52,500 nt of DNA from Zygnema cylindricum. Lineage: Eukaryota; Streptophyta; Zygnematophyceae; Zygnematales; Zygnemataceae. Position numbers and translations under genes: made by a program. The stretch is from the NCBI GenBank assembly GCA_037447655.1, contig JBBHKE010001135.1, forward strand, positions 1 to 52,500, read 5' to 3'. Shown piece after piece: positions 18,769 through 31,552 of this stretch. Every line of letters begins with the position of its first letter. Position 1 is the first letter of the stretch. A model generated the notes under the pieces. It had not been told where the DNA came from, ran no database searches, and was given only the letters and a program-made list of their open reading frames with translations.

Positions 18769-19860
18769 TGAAATTCTGTGACCTCCATTGGTCCTCAAAA
18801 TGTCCAGCTTATATGAAACCTCTAGGATAATATTTGCAGTTTTGACTTTGGCAATGAATAAGTGCCACCCTAGCACGCAAAAACCCTAATCAACGACACC
18901 ACTGTGTAGCGTGGACTCCCGTGAGTCCGCAGCAAAAAGAATCACTGAATTTTCTCACCCGAGCATTAAGTTATGGCTGTTCAAAGACAACATATTAATA
19001 TAGATGGCCTCTGGGAGAGAGGACTTTCAAAATTTTGTCTAAGTCCTGAAAACCTCACTAATAGCTACTCTGAACCAATCAAAATAAAGTACTCTAATTG
19101 TTGTACATACATAGTACACTAGCCGCCGTAATTTATGTACGGATATATTCGGCACCACTCACGTTCTGCCACGTGGCTAATAGGTCAACGTCATTCTGTC
19201 CTTTTTCTCTTCCGGCATCCCATAGGATGATGCCACGTGTCATTTTCTCCCATTTCACCGAACTGCTCCCAAATAATTGTTCCGTCATACCGGCACTCAC
19301 GCATGCCGTCCGTTCTTTTTCGGCGATCAATTTCACGCGTTTGATCTGACGGCGCGCCGAATAAATGTTGACCGTTAAAAATCACCGGTCAATATTCCGT
19401 ATTGACTATTGAATTTCGACGGTCAACATTCCGTCGAAATTAAATATTTGTTTCATTTATTTCATGCGGTATTGCATTTCTTGCGGTACCACACGTTTTA
19501 TATTTCGTTTCTTTACGTAAGTCGTTACAAGAAATATGTCGCTCGGTCATGTTTAAATACTTACCAAATACTTTGCGTGTAACGTTTCATCAAAACGTAA
19601 CGGATAAGGGGTGAAACAATTTTTCGGTCTTCGTCCAGAGGTTACAGGATCAAATCGTGTCTGGGTAATGTAGCTTTTGCATGAGCCTTGTCTTCTGCCC
19701 ATCGTCTCATCTGCCTGAGGCAGCCATGGTTTCCCGTCAATTCTAATCGTCTCATGTGCCTGAGGCAGCCTATGGTTTCCCGTCAATTCTCACTGACTAC
19801 GACAAGTGAGTGCTGCAGGATCCTTTAAAAAGATAGAATATAGAATATCACTTTTCAACA
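18769..19860 (-). repeat. Cop5 3' LTR
   Basis: On the minus strand it runs from TGTTGAAAAG (19860) to TTTCA (18769). It has two CACGTG motifs (19170-19175 and 19234-19239), GTAC motifs near 19100-19140, and a degenerate tRNA-like segment. A 45-bp tandem duplication (19701-19790) covers the conserved G-C-C-A-T-G-G hairpin arm. The conserved core appears as TCACTGACTACGACAAGT near 19790. Confidence 0.93.
19605..19672 (+). other. Degenerate tRNA-like segment in the Cop5 3' LTR
   Basis: On the plus strand, opposite to the element, GGATCAAATCG (19647-19657) matches a worn B-box. The A-box is not convincing. The corresponding site in the 5' LTR is GGATCAAATCT at 25108-25118. Its position relative to the conserved core agrees with the other LTRs. 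Confidence 0.4.
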
Positions 19861-19873
19861 CTCCCCTTATTTT

Positions 19874-22800
19874 CTAGTCTATCTTTTCTTTCAGTCCACA
19901 CTTCTCCCTACAAAATGTTAATTTGGGAGAAGGAACTGGCTTAGTCATCATATCTGCTACCATCTCTCTATCCGGTCTATATTCCAAACTAATTATTTTA
20001 TTCTCAACTTTCTCTCTAACAAAGCTCAAACGAATATCCATATGCTTTGCTTTAAAGTGATGCTTAAGATTTGTTGCAATTGTAATCGCAGCTTGATTGT
20101 CACAAAATATCTTTTCCACTCCACTCTTCATATATCCCAGTTCTTCAAGCAAAGTTTTCACCCACATCAATTCTTTCACAGCTGAACAAGAGGCCATATA
20201 TTCAGCCTCCATGGTGGACTGAGTAATCACCTTTTGTTGCTTGCTGCTCCAACAGCAAGCCCCATTCCCAACATACAACACATACCGAGAAGTACATCTT
20301 TTCATCAGAGCATCCCCATAACTGGCATCACTCCAAGTGGTGATGTCAGTATTATCCCCACCCAAATGCAACGACAAATCTCTTGTTCCTATCAAGTACC
20401 GCATGACCCTTTTGGCCGCTTCCCAATCTTTCTTCCTATGATCATTCAGACTCCTACTTAATACTCCCATAGATGCTGCAATATCAAGACGAGTACAGTT
20501 CATAAAATAGATCAAACTACCGACAACGTGTCTGTACGGAATAGTTTGAAGAACTTGCTTTCCTCATGTCCTAACTCATTATCCAAGATCAAGACTCCCT
20601 CTTCTGAGCTCCCCTCATTAAGCTTCTTTAAGTCCATGGGAGTCGTGCAACTATTTGCTTTATCCATCTGAAATTTTTCAAGCATATTCCTTATTGCTTC
20701 CTTTTGAGTTAGTCTAATTGTTTTCTTCTCTCTATCTCTTTCCATCTGAATTCCCAAAATGTACTTTGCCTCTCCCAAGTCCTTCATTTCAAATCTACTC
20801 TTTAGATCTTTTTTCAGCCTATTAATTTTCACCATTGATTTACTCAAAACAAGCAAATCATCCACATAGATAGCAATGAAAATTATACCTTCCTCATCCT
20901 CAAATAGATAGATGGAATGATCTCGAACTGATTCGGATATATCCCAAACTTGTCAAAAACTTGTCTAACTTCTTGTTCCATTGACGTGGAGCTTGCTTTA
21001 GTCCATAAAGAGACTTTATCAATCTACACAACTTACTTTCAACAAATCCTTCCGGCTGTCGCATGAAGATCTCTTCTTCTAATTCCCCGTGTAAGAAAGC
21101 AGTTTTGATGTCCATCTGGTGCTCTTTCATGTCTTCTGCTGCCGCTAAACTAAGTAGAATCCGGACGGAGGGAAATCTAACAACCGGAGCGAAGGTCTCC
21201 TCATAATCGATTCCCTCCTTTTGTGTGAACCCCTTTGCCACTAATCTGGCTTTGTATCGCTCAATGGTGTTATCGGGATTGAGTTTCAACTTAAATACCC
21301 ACTTACATCCTATCGGCTTTCTGTCCGAAGGACAATCCACCAACTCCCATGTGTTTGCTTCCATAATGGAAGCCATCTCATCATTAATGGCTGTCACCCA
21401 TCTACTACTTTCCGGACTATTAATTGCCTCTGAGTAAGTCTGGGGTTCGCTAAAATGTGACATCTTAGTTACCTTGTTGTTCACTTGCCTCTCTTGAAGT
21501 CTCTTTCTACTTCTCCTTCTTCCCTCAAACTCTGATGCTGGGATGGAGGGTAATCTCGGATTTCTCCGAACGACTTCATCTTCTCCCCTATCTGTGGAGT
21601 CCATCTCGGGACGTTCATCATCTGTTTCCTGTCTTTCCTCCGGTTGAATTGGAAGTAGTGTCTCTAAGAGAGGATCACTCTCGATCAGATTTTTCTCTTC
21701 CTTTGCAAGGTGAGGCTGAACCGGAGTTTGGTTAGAAGAATCTGAATCTAACTAAATTTCTGATTGAATTCTAATTTTGACCGGTTTAGTGTACTTAAAG
21801 GGATCTATGGACTTTCCTTCGTCCATAACTACTAAGTGTGTCACTAGAATTATGTCTTCTCTTCCGAGATCATAAACTCTATACCCCTTTACATTTTCAT
21901 CATACCCAAGTAAGTATCTCGGCTTTCCTCTAGCATCTAACTTCCAATCAGATTTTTCTGTGTTTAGACTAAACACTTGACTTCCAAACACCTTTAAGTG
22001 TGAAATATCAAGTTTTCTCCCGGTCCATCTTTCATAAGGTGTTTGGCCTTTTACGGCCGAGGTAAGGACTCTATTTTTGAGATAGTTAGCACAATTCATA
22101 GCCTCTGCCCAAAAACTTTTCCTTATCTTTTTATCTGTCAACATACTACGAGCACTATCACTTAATGTCCGATTTAGTCTCTCGGCTACACCGTTTTGTT
22201 ATGGATTCTTCGGGACAGTCTTTTGGTGTTGAACCCCTTCCTCTATCAAGTAATCCTCAAACTCATTAGAAGTGAATTCCCCCCCATTATCACTTCTCAC
22301 TCTCTTTATAGGTGTCTCATGAAGCTTTTCACTCCAAGCTTTATACTCCTTAAAATAAGCCGAAGCCTCAAATTTGTTTTTCAAGAAGTATACTCTAGAG
22401 TATCTAGACCAATCATCAGTGATAGTAAGCATAAATCTTTTCCCTCCAACTGATGGCACTTTGGCCGGTCCCCATATGTCAGTGTGAACCAAATCTAAAA
22501 CCTTTTCACCCTTATATGTTGCGGCTTTTGGAAAAGGCAATCTGTGGGCTTTTCCATGAGCACACCCACTACAATCATCCAAAGTCTCATTATCTCCAAA
22601 GTGTATGCCCTCAACTACACCCATTTTCTTCATTTCCTTCAATCTATCTAGATGCACATGTCCCAATCTTTTATGCCACATCATCAAATCACTTACACCA
22701 GCATAGTAAACTCCCGTCTTTCCATTACTCAAATTCAGCCTAAACATTCATTGGCTACCCTTTTCAGCTGTGAAGTACACTTCATCCTCATAGCTAGCAA

Positions 22801-24250
22801 CAAAGACTCCCTTTTTAGTACTAGTCTCAAAACCCTTATTATCTAAGACCGACGTAGAGATAAGATTCTTGTTCAACTCTGGGATAAAAAGAACATCAGA
22901 GAAAGTGACTATGGATGCCTTTCCATCAACTAAGACTCTCAGATCCACAGATCCCACTAAATTAGTGGTGACTATTCTCCCATCCCCGTACTCTATCTCT
23001 ACAGTAGGGATCTTTCTCATTTTGGTAAACAATGGTTTTTCTCTACACATATGCATAGAGGCTCCTAAATCATTAGTCCACCCTTCTTTTGGAGCTTCTC
23101 TTACTCCACCGAAAGCACACTTTTGCCTCTTTGGAATCTCTAACCCACCTTTCACCTCCAGCTCCTCGTTGAGGAGGAGTTCTCCATCGTCCTCATCGGA
23201 GTCCTCTCCAATGACTTGTGTTGCCACAAATGCCTTTTTTTTCTTTGCGGCTGGTTTTCCGGCATGTTCTTCTTTCTATCTCAGCTTTGTCAGTTTCGTA
23301 CACTCTGCCATGTAATGTTACGGCTTCTTACAAAAGTGACAAAGCCCCTTCGGAGGCCTCGATCCATATCCTTCCGATTGATTTCCTCTTCCTCCTTTAC
23401 CAAAGTTTCGATAAGGTTTATTGGAATTCTTATCTCCCCAATTAGTTCCTGCAGCCAACGCTTGAACACTCTTTCCTCCTCTTCAAATCTCAATTGTGTT
23501 TTCCCGAACCAAAATCATTCCCACAACGGAGTTCCAGATCCATCGATGGTGTGGCAAGTCTTGAACCCTGTTAACAATGTTTTCATAATCATCTGGGAGT
23601 TTCATCAACAAAGTATTCACCTTCTCTTTCTCGATCTCCCTTTTCTCTGCACTCTCCAACTCCATAAATAACCCGGCCAAGTCATTACAAAAATCTAACA
23701 TCTTTCCCCCTTTGTACACATATGCTTGTACCTTTTGACCTGCCAACTTCTGCTGTTGAATTGTACCACTCTTGTAAATGCTGACAAGAGCCTCCCACAA
23801 CTCGTTCGCCCTATCCACATGAAGTTGATGTGTAGCCACTGCTTGGGTGAGACGCCCGAGAATAAAATGAGTCGCCACGGTATTGTTGAAATCCCAGATT
23901 ACACTATCATTTTCCTCGGTTTTTTGAACATCTGCTGCCAAAACCGATGCAGTAGGCATCGGTGTGAGTTTCTCCTTCCCCTTCTCCTTCCCTATATTCG
24001 ACACGATGCTTTCTCCAACATCCTCTTCCACCTCTGCCCCCGCAGATCCTGCTCTGAACCGAGATCCTTCAAATCCTGGTGGAACTCCCAATTTTGCGGA
24101 TGGCCGACGCACACGACTACTCACAATGCCCCATAGTCGTTTTTCAACCACTGCACCCCTTATCATGGTTTCCCAATAAATGAACCCTGTTCCATTAAAA
24201 ATGGGCACCCTAGAGGGTGGGCCCATAACGTGAAATTGTGTGACCTCCAT
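19874..24250 (-). pseudogene. Cop5 gag-pol, broken
   Basis: Gag starts at the ATG at 24250, inside the LTR (M-E-V-T-Q-F-H-V-M-G-P-P). It is open to 23483, where a stop replaces an arginine codon. The zinc knuckle (about 23290-23340) also has a stop. The protease D-S-G is changed to D-L-G near 23070. Further breaks are at about 22748 (before M-F-R-L-N-L-S), about 22198 (within the N-P-E-Q-N-G motif) and about 21750, with frame problems near 20900 and 20520. RT (V-D-D about 20860) and RNase H follow, ending at 19874. Integrase and RNase H blocks are still well conserved. Confidence 0.94.
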
Positions 24251-25321
24251 TGGTCCACAAAATGTCCAGCTTATATGAAGCCTATAGAATAATATTTGCA
24301 GTTTTGACTTTGGGAATGAATAAGTGCCACCGTGGCACGCAAAAACACTGATCGAATAACTTTTGTGTAGCCTGGACTCCCCTGAGTCCGTAGCAAAAAG
24401 AATCACTGAATTTGCTCACCCGAGCATTAAGTTATGGCTGTTCAAAGACAACATATTTATACAAATGGCCTATGGGAGAGAGGACTTTCAAAATTTTGTC
24501 TAAGTCCTGAAAACCCCACTAATAACTACTCTGAACCAATCAAAATAAAATACTCTAATTGTTGTACATACATAGTACACCAGACGCCGTACTTTATGTA
24601 CGGATATATTCGGCACCACTCATGTCTGCTAGGTGGCTAATAGGTCAACGTCATTCTGTCCCTTTTCTCTTCCGGCATCCTATAGGATGATGCCACGTGT
24701 CATTTCCTCCCATTTCGCCGAACTGCTCCCAGATAATTGTTACGGCATACCGGCACTCACGCGTGCCGTCCATTCTTTTTCAGCGATCAATTTCACTCGT
24801 ACGATCTGACGGCGCGCCGAATAAATGTTGACCGTTGAAAATCACCGGTCAATATTCCGTATTGACTGTTGAATTTCGATGGTCAACATTCCGCCGAAAT
24901 CAAATATTTGTTTCATTTATTTCGTGCGGTACTGTATTTCGTGCGGTACCACACGTTTTATGTTATGTTTTGTTACGTTAGTCGTTACAAGGAATATGTC
25001 GCTCTGTCATATTTAAATACTTAAGAAATACTTTGCGTGTAACGTTTCATCAAAACCTAACGGATAAGGCGTGAAACAATTTGTTCGGTCTTCGCTTAGA
25101 GGTTAAAGGATCAAATCTTGTCTGGGTAACGTAGCTTTTGCATGAGCCTTGTCTTCTGCCCATCGTCTCATCTGCCTGAGGCAGCCATGGTTGCCCGTCA
25201 ATTCTCATCGTCTCAAGTGCCTAAGGCAGCCTATGGTTGCCCGTTAATTCTCACTAACTACGACAAGTGAGTGCTGTAGGATCTTTTAAAAAGATAAAAT
25301 ATAAAATATCACTTATCAAAA
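24231..25321 (-). repeat. Cop5 5' LTR
   Basis: 1091 bp, partner of the LTR at 18769. The outer end is worn (TTTTGATAAG instead of TGTTGAAAAG), but length and the target duplication fix it at 25321. The primer site reads CGTTATGGGCCCACC, one change from the usual sequence. The 45-bp tandem duplication is present (about 25162-25251), so it predates the insertion. Confidence 0.93.
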
Positions 25322-25326
25322 AGAAA

Positions 25327-26131
25327 TTCTAGATGGAAAATGGTAACACTTGTACCACTCCCATGGACTTGAAAAAAATAAGTGATGGAGTGTAGAAGGA
25401 GGAGTGATGATCTTAGATGATTAGATAAGTCCAGATGAGAGAAAGTTTATGAAGTCTATCCCTTATAGACTTGTCGTAGGAAGTTTAATCAATTTTATGA
25501 ATTGTACTAGGCCAGACATAGCGGCAGCAGTTGGAGTACTCAGTAGGAGTCTTAATGATCCTAGGAAGAGAGACTGGGAGGCAGCCAAGAGAGTCATGAG
25601 ATATCTGGTAGGAACTAGAGAGTTATGGTTGCATTTGGGAGGAGAGCACACTGACATCACAACTTAGAGTGACGCTAGTTATGGGGACGCAACTATGAGA
25701 CGATGCACTTCTGGGTATGTGTTGTATGTTGGGGAAGGTGCTTGCTGTTGGAGCAGTAAGCAAATAAGGTGGTTGCTCAATCCACTATGGAGGCTGAGTA
25801 CATGGCCTCTTGTTCTACTGTGAAAGAGTTGATGTGGGTCAAGTCCTTGCTGCAAGAACTCGGGAATATGAAGGAGGGAGTGCATGAAGTGTTTTGTGAT
25901 AATCAAACGGCCATAGCAATTGCAGCCAATCCAAAACATCATTTTAAGGCTAAACATATGGACATAAGATCAAGTTTTGTAAGAGAAAAAGTGGAGAATA
26001 AAATAGTGAATCTTGTATATAGATCTGATGAGGAAATGGTGGCTGACATGATGACCAAACATGTGCCCTTTTCAAAGTTAAAATATTGCAGAGAAAAGTG
26101 TGGATTAAAAGAAAAGTTAAAATTAGACTAG
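25327..26131 (+). pseudogene. Cop4a pol, 3' part after the Cop5 insertion
   Basis: Continuation of Cop4a RT and the RNase H domain (W-L-H-L-G-G, M-E-A-E-Y-M, C-D-N-Q) with several stops, among them one near 25335 that is shared with Cop4b and one where W-S-D has lost its tryptophan codon (about 25665). It ends at 26129-26131, followed by the polypurine tract and the LTR at 26145. Confidence 0.92.
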
Positions 26132-26144
26132 AAAATTAGGGGAG

Positions 26145-27191
26145 TGTTGAAATAATTAGTTTTTTTTGTATTTTCTGGGTCTAAATTAATTAGCGGAAAA
26201 CATACAAAGAAAATCTAGGCAGCCTGCCTCCATCTCTTCTCTCTCGCCCCCATACTTGTTGTAGTCACTGAAGGAGAGAAAGAGCGATGGAGCCATGGCT
26301 ACCTCAGCTCCATGGGAAGGACTAAAGAGTGACTAAAGTCACTCTCAACAAAAGGTTGAGTCCGACAGGACTCGAACCCTCGACCGGTAGAGCGCGGCGT
26401 AACCGTTAGCTCTAACCAGTCTGTCGTAGAGTCCGTTAGGAGATATAGGGTTTGATTAGTATTTAAACTATTGTACTATACAAAAATCATTTAGTTGAAA
26501 ATGTTTACGGCGTGCATAGATACAGTTTGATAAAGTACAAAGTACTACACTAATTTGAAACGCATATCGCGCATTTTGTTTCGACATCGAAACAAATATC
26601 GCGCAAGTATTTATTACGGCTGGGATTACATTTCACCTCAAATCTGACGGTGCACATCATCGCCGAAATCCCGGAATGGTATCTTTGGCAATTAGTGAGG
26701 TAGCATGACCTGGCGCCACGTGGAGAGACGACATTTGGTCGTAGGAACTCCGAGGAACATACGGACGAGTGGAAAATGGACACGTGTCCACCTAATGACC
26801 TTATCGTACAGAGGCCGTATAGAAAGTACATCGGCAATAGTACTTTCTAGTACTGTACAGTGTTCTGATTAGTTCGTACATGTAGTAGATAGGGGCTGTG
26901 AGAGGAACTAGGAAAAACTAGGACTTAGGAAAAATCAGGAAGATAGTCCTATCTCTCTTTGAGAGTTTGTATAAATTGGCATCTTTGCCACCCTATTACT
27001 TATCGCCTAGCTGGGCGTTTTCAGATATTTCTTGTTCTACAGTCTCAAGGGAAACCATGCTGCAAAGGGGTGCAGTCACATTTGTCTGCTTGTCTGCTTG
27101 GGTAGCAATGGTTTCCATTGAAAGTGAGTTGGTTAATAACTATCAAGAGGCTTGCTGTACTCTATAGTGTAATGGAGGACACAGAATTGCA
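26145..27191 (+). repeat. LTR shared by Cop4a (3') and Cop4b (5')
   Basis: 1047 bp, TGTTGAAATA to TTGCA. It follows the pol end of Cop4a and is directly followed by a primer site and gag of Cop4b, with no host DNA between. It holds the core (26254-26272), a tRNA-like segment with a perfect B-box, a G-box (26717-26722), a GTAC cluster and TATAAAT near 26970. It is very similar to the LTR at 31553. Confidence 0.93.
26358..26430 (-). other. tRNA-like segment antisense in the Cop4a/4b LTR
   Basis: Minus strand: B-box GGTTCGAGTCC at 26368-26378 fits the tRNA consensus exactly. An A-box-like GACTGGTTAGAGCTAACGG lies about 30 bp upstream. In the other direction the unit continues into the conserved hairpin and meets a T-rich run (complement of 26200-26210). 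Confidence 0.68.
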
Positions 27192-28039
27192 GGTTATTAG
27201 GCCACCCTTTAGGATGCCCACCTTCAATGGATCTGGGTTCATCTATTGGGAAGCCATGATGATAGGAGCTTTGTGCGAAAAACGATACTGGGGTATCGTC
27301 AGTGGACAAGTGAAACGTCCCCCTTCGGGAACTCCACCAGGATTTGGAGGAGTAAGGTTTCTTACAGCAATGGTTGCCTCAGCGGAGGAGGCAGATGATG
27401 GGGACAGTAGTGTGTCCTAAAAGGGGAAAGGGAAGGAGACACCCCTCACTCCTATTGCCACAGTACTGGGAGGGGCGACCGTGAAGACCGCGGAGAACGA
27501 CACTCAAATGTGGGAGGATGTTAACATGGATGCAAAGAACTTCATTCTGAGGCACCTTACTTAAGCGTTGGCCACCCCTCATCTTCACATTTACAAGGCC
27601 GCGGAGTTGTGGGTGAGTTTATTAGAGATTTATAGAGCTAGAACTATTCAGGAGCTCCAGTTGGCTGAGCAAAAGCTAGTGTGTTACACTTACAAAGGAG
27701 GAAAGATGTTAGATTACTATAATGATTTTTCTTGTTTGTACATGGAGATGGAAAGTGCCAGGTTGAAAGGTACAATGAAAATGAAAGTTAACACACTCAT
27801 CATGAAGTTATCAAATGAGTTTGAGAACATAGTGTATTGAGTACAGGAATTGCCTGATAGTTCATGGAAATGGAACACAGTGGTCAGGATGATACTCCTG
27901 CAAGAAAACACAATAGAGATTAGGAGAGGAGGAAAGAGCATTCAAGCTCTAGCAGCAAGAGGGGACCGATGGGGGAAGGACCTAAAAAAACCTTACAGAG
28001 GGTAAAGAGATCATTCTAGGGGACCGAGGCCCCCAAAGG
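27172..28039 (+). pseudogene. Cop4b gag, broken
   Basis: Starts at the LTR-borne ATG. The primer site is worn (GGTTATTAGGCCACC), which changes V-M-G-P to V-I-R-P. There are stops near 27418, 27562 and 27838 and a frameshift-like run of A near 27988. Just before the zinc knuckle the sequence switches at 28040 to a piece of an LTR in antisense, so the CCHC motif is missing. Confidence 0.9.
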
Positions 28040-28143
28040 TGAAACTATGAGACCTCCATAAGTCCTCAGAGTGGACAGCTTCCAAGAAGCCTCTAGGATA
28101 ATCCTGACCCCTTTGTGTTTAAGCAAAAATAACTGCCACCCTG
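28040..28143 (-). repeat. LTR end fragment replacing the zinc knuckle of Cop4b
   Basis: On the minus strand this reads as the last ~104 bp of an LTR of the Cop10 type (G-G-T-G-G-C-A-G-T-T-A-T, then CACAAAGGGGTCAGG, a gag-type ATG, and the end GTTTCA exactly at 28040). It substitutes for about 110 bp of gag that encode the zinc knuckle in Cop4a and Cop4c. No target duplication is seen. Confidence 0.8.
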
Positions 28144-31100
28144 GAGGGGGTTCTCCCGGAGGGAAGAAAAAGGCGCTTGTGATTACAAAAGTGAAAGGAG
28201 AAACCGAGGATGAGTCCTCTGAGGAGGATGGGGAGCTTCTTCTTGACAAAAGTCTGGAGGAGAAGGAGATCCCTCGGAGACAGAAGTGTGCCATTGGAGC
28301 AATTCTGGAAGCTCCACAGGAAGGATGGATCATTGACTCAGGTGCATCCATGCATATGTGTTGCGATAAAAAACTCTTCACTAAGCTAAGAAAGATCCCT
28401 ACTGTAGAGATAGAGTATGGGGATGGGAGAGTGGTTACTAGAGATCTAGTGGGATCAGTAGATCTGAAAGTCATAGTGGAGGGTAAAACTTTTATACTTA
28501 CATTCTCAGATGTACTCTACATTCCTCAGTTGAGTATAAATCTTGTCTCTACGTCTATGCTAGATGACAAAGAGTTTGATAACTTCACCAGAAAGGGAGT
28601 CTTTATAGCTAAGTATGGGGATGAAGTTTACTTCACGGTAGATAAGGGTAGCCAAGGAATGTTTAGGCTTAACCTGAGTAATGAAAAGAAGAATGCTTAC
28701 TATGTTGGTGTTCGTAAGCTGATGATTTGGCATAAGCGGTTGGGGTATGTGCATTTTTATAGGTTGAGGGAAATGAAAAAGCTTGGGGTAATAGAAGGCA
28801 TTCAGTTTGGGGATAATGAAATGATGGATGATTGTAGTGGTTGTGCTCAAGGTAAGGCTCACAAACTTCCCTTTCCCAAAGCCGCCACATATAGAGGTGA
28901 GAAAGTGTTAGATTTGGTCCACACTGATATTTGGGGTCTGACAAAAGTACCTTCGGTTGGAGGAAAGAGGTTTATGATGACAATAACCGATGACTGGTCT
29001 AGATAATGTAGAGTCTACTTTTTGAAAACAAAGTCTGAAGCATCAACTTACCTTAAAGAATATAAAGCTTGGAGTGAGAAGTTGCATGAAACCCCCATTA
29101 AGAGGATAAGGAATGATAATGGGGGGGAATATACCTCTAACCAGTTTGAGGAATATCTGAGACATGAGGGAGTGTAGCACCAGAAAACTGTACCATATAA
29201 CGTGGAACAAAATGGGGTAGGTGAGATGTTGAATCGAACACTAGGAGATAGTGCATGTAGTATGTTGGCAGACAAGAAAATAGGAAAGAGATTTTGGTCA
29301 GAAGCAATAAACTTTGCGAACTACATTAAAAATAGAGTCCTTACCTCAGCTGTAAAGGGAGTGACACCTTATGAGAGATGGGTTGAAAGGAAATGAGATA
29401 TCTCACAGCTTAAAGTATTCAGTAGCCAAGTTTACAGTCTTGACACGGATAGGAAAAATTGGAAACTAGATGCAAAGGGAAAACCTGGATATTTTGTGTG
29501 ATATGATGAGGATGTTAGGGGATATAGAGTATATGACTTAGCAAAGAAAGATATCATTCTGGTTAAACACTTAGTTTTCATGGATGAAGGAAAGTCATTT
29601 GACACCTTCAAATAGACAAAGAAGATAAGAATCAGATTTGAGTCTAAAAGTGGGGAGAACTCGGTCGTTCCCGAAAGGTACATGAGTGAAACCGTGATTA
29701 CAGATTCATAGGAGATCCAAGATACAACAGACTCACCGGAAACCTCACATACTCCTATGGACTTCGAGGAGATAGAAGAAGCGGGACAAAAATTGGTTTC
29801 CATGGACAGGGGAGCCGATGAAACAGTGAGAAGAAATCTAAGACTCCCATCCATTCCAGCTTCGGAGTTTGAGGGAGGAAGGAGGAGCAGCAAAAGATTA
29901 CAGGAAAAACAAGCCGCTCATAAGGTAACTAAGCTATCTCACCCTGATGAGCCTCAGTCTTACTCGGAGGCAGTGAATAGTCTAGAGAAAGAAAGATGGA
30001 TTAGAGCCATAAATGATGAGATGGCTTCTATCATGGAAGCAAATACTTGGGAACTAGCGGATTGTCCTCCAGACAGAAAACCTATTGGGTGTAAATGGGT
30101 ATTTAAACTAAAACTGAACCCAGATAATACCATTGAGAGATATAAGGCTCGATTGGTAGCAAAGGGGTTCACCTAAAAAGAGGGGATTAACTATGAGGAG
30201 ACCTTTGCTCCAGTTGTTCGGTTCCCCTCAGTAAGGATTCTCCTTAGATGGTAGCAGCGGAAGACATGGAAATCCACCAGATGGACATTAAGACCGCTTT
30301 TCTAAATGGTGAGTTAGAGGAAGAAATTTTCATTAAACAACCCGAGGGGTTCGTGGAAGAAGGAGAAGAGAGCAAAGTTTGCAGGCTCATAAAGTCCTTA
30401 TATGGACTAAAACAGGCTCCCCGACAATGGAATAAGAAACTAGATGAGTTTCTTACTGGTCTAAGATATACCCGTATCAGCTCTGACCATTCTATCTATA
30501 TGTTTGAAGATGAGAATGGTGTCATTTTTATTGCAATTTATGTGGATGATTTGCTTGTGTTGAACAAATCTTTGGAAAAGATCAATAAGTAAAAGGAAGA
30601 TCTTAGAAGCAGATTTGATATGAAGGATTTAGGGGTGGCAGGATATATTATCGGGATTTAAATGGAGAGAGATAGGGGGAAAAAGATTATCAGACTTACT
30701 CAGAAAAAACCAATAGGTAATATGCTTGAGAAATTCTAGATGGAATATGCTAACAGTTGTACCACTCCCATGGACTTGAAAAAAGTAAGTGATGGGTATG
30801 TAGAAGGAGGAGTTATGATCTTAGATGATCAGTTGAGTCCAGATGAGAGAGAGTTATGAAGTCTATCCCTTATAGACATGTCGTAGGAAGTTTAATTCAT
30901 TTTATGAATTGTACTAGGCCGGACATAGCGGCAGCAGTTGGAGTACTGAGTAAGAGTCTTAATGATCATAGGAAGAGAGACTGGGAGGCAGCCAAGAGAG
31001 TCATGAGATATCTGGTAGGAACTAGAGAGTTATGGTTGCATTTAGGAGAGGAGCACATTGACATCACTACTTGGAGTTACGCTAGTTATGGGGACGCACC

Positions 31101-31539
31101 TATGAGACGATGCACTTCTGGGTATGTGTTGTATGTTGGGGAAGGTGCTTGCTGTTGGAGCAGTAAGCAACAAAAGGTGGTTGCTTAGTCCACTATGGAG
31201 GCTGAGTACATGGCCTCTTGTTCTGCTGTGAAAGAGTTGATGTGGGTCAAGTCCTTGCTGCAAGAACTGGGGTATATGAAGGAGGGAGTGCATGAAGTGT
31301 TTTGTGATAATCAAACGGCCATAGCAATTGCAGCCAATCCAAAACATCATTTTAAGGCTAAACATATGGACATAAGATTAAGTTTTGTAAGAGAAAAAGT
31401 GGAGAATAAAATAGTGAATCTTGTATATAAATTTGATGAGGAAATGGTGGCTGACATGATGACCAAACATGTGCCCTTTTCAAAGTTAAAATATTGCAGA
31501 GAAAAGTGTGGATTAAAAGAAAAGTTAAAATTAGACTAG
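28144..31539 (+). pseudogene. Cop4b pol, broken
   Basis: Protease with intact D-S-G (about 28332), integrase, RT with Y-V-D-D (about 30538) and RNase H to the stop at 31537-31539. It shares the stops at 29004-29006, about 29174, 29394-29396, about 29498 and about 29613 with Cop4a. Additional private breaks are near 30173, 30246, 30590, 30660 and 31188. The part from 28144 to 29006 is open, about 290 codons. Confidence 0.93.
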
Positions 31540-31552
31540 AAAATAAGGGGAG

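Larger units (their letters stand above)
18769..25321 (-). mobile_element. Cop5: complete but inactive copia element nested in Cop4a
   Basis: A 6.55-kb element in reverse orientation: 3' LTR (18769-19860), pol and gag (19874-24250), 5' LTR (24231-25321), with a perfect 5-bp target duplication. It interrupts Cop4a in reverse transcriptase. Its LTRs are about 1091-1092 bp and visibly more diverged than those of Cop3, so it is older than Cop3 but younger than Cop4a. Confidence 0.95.
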
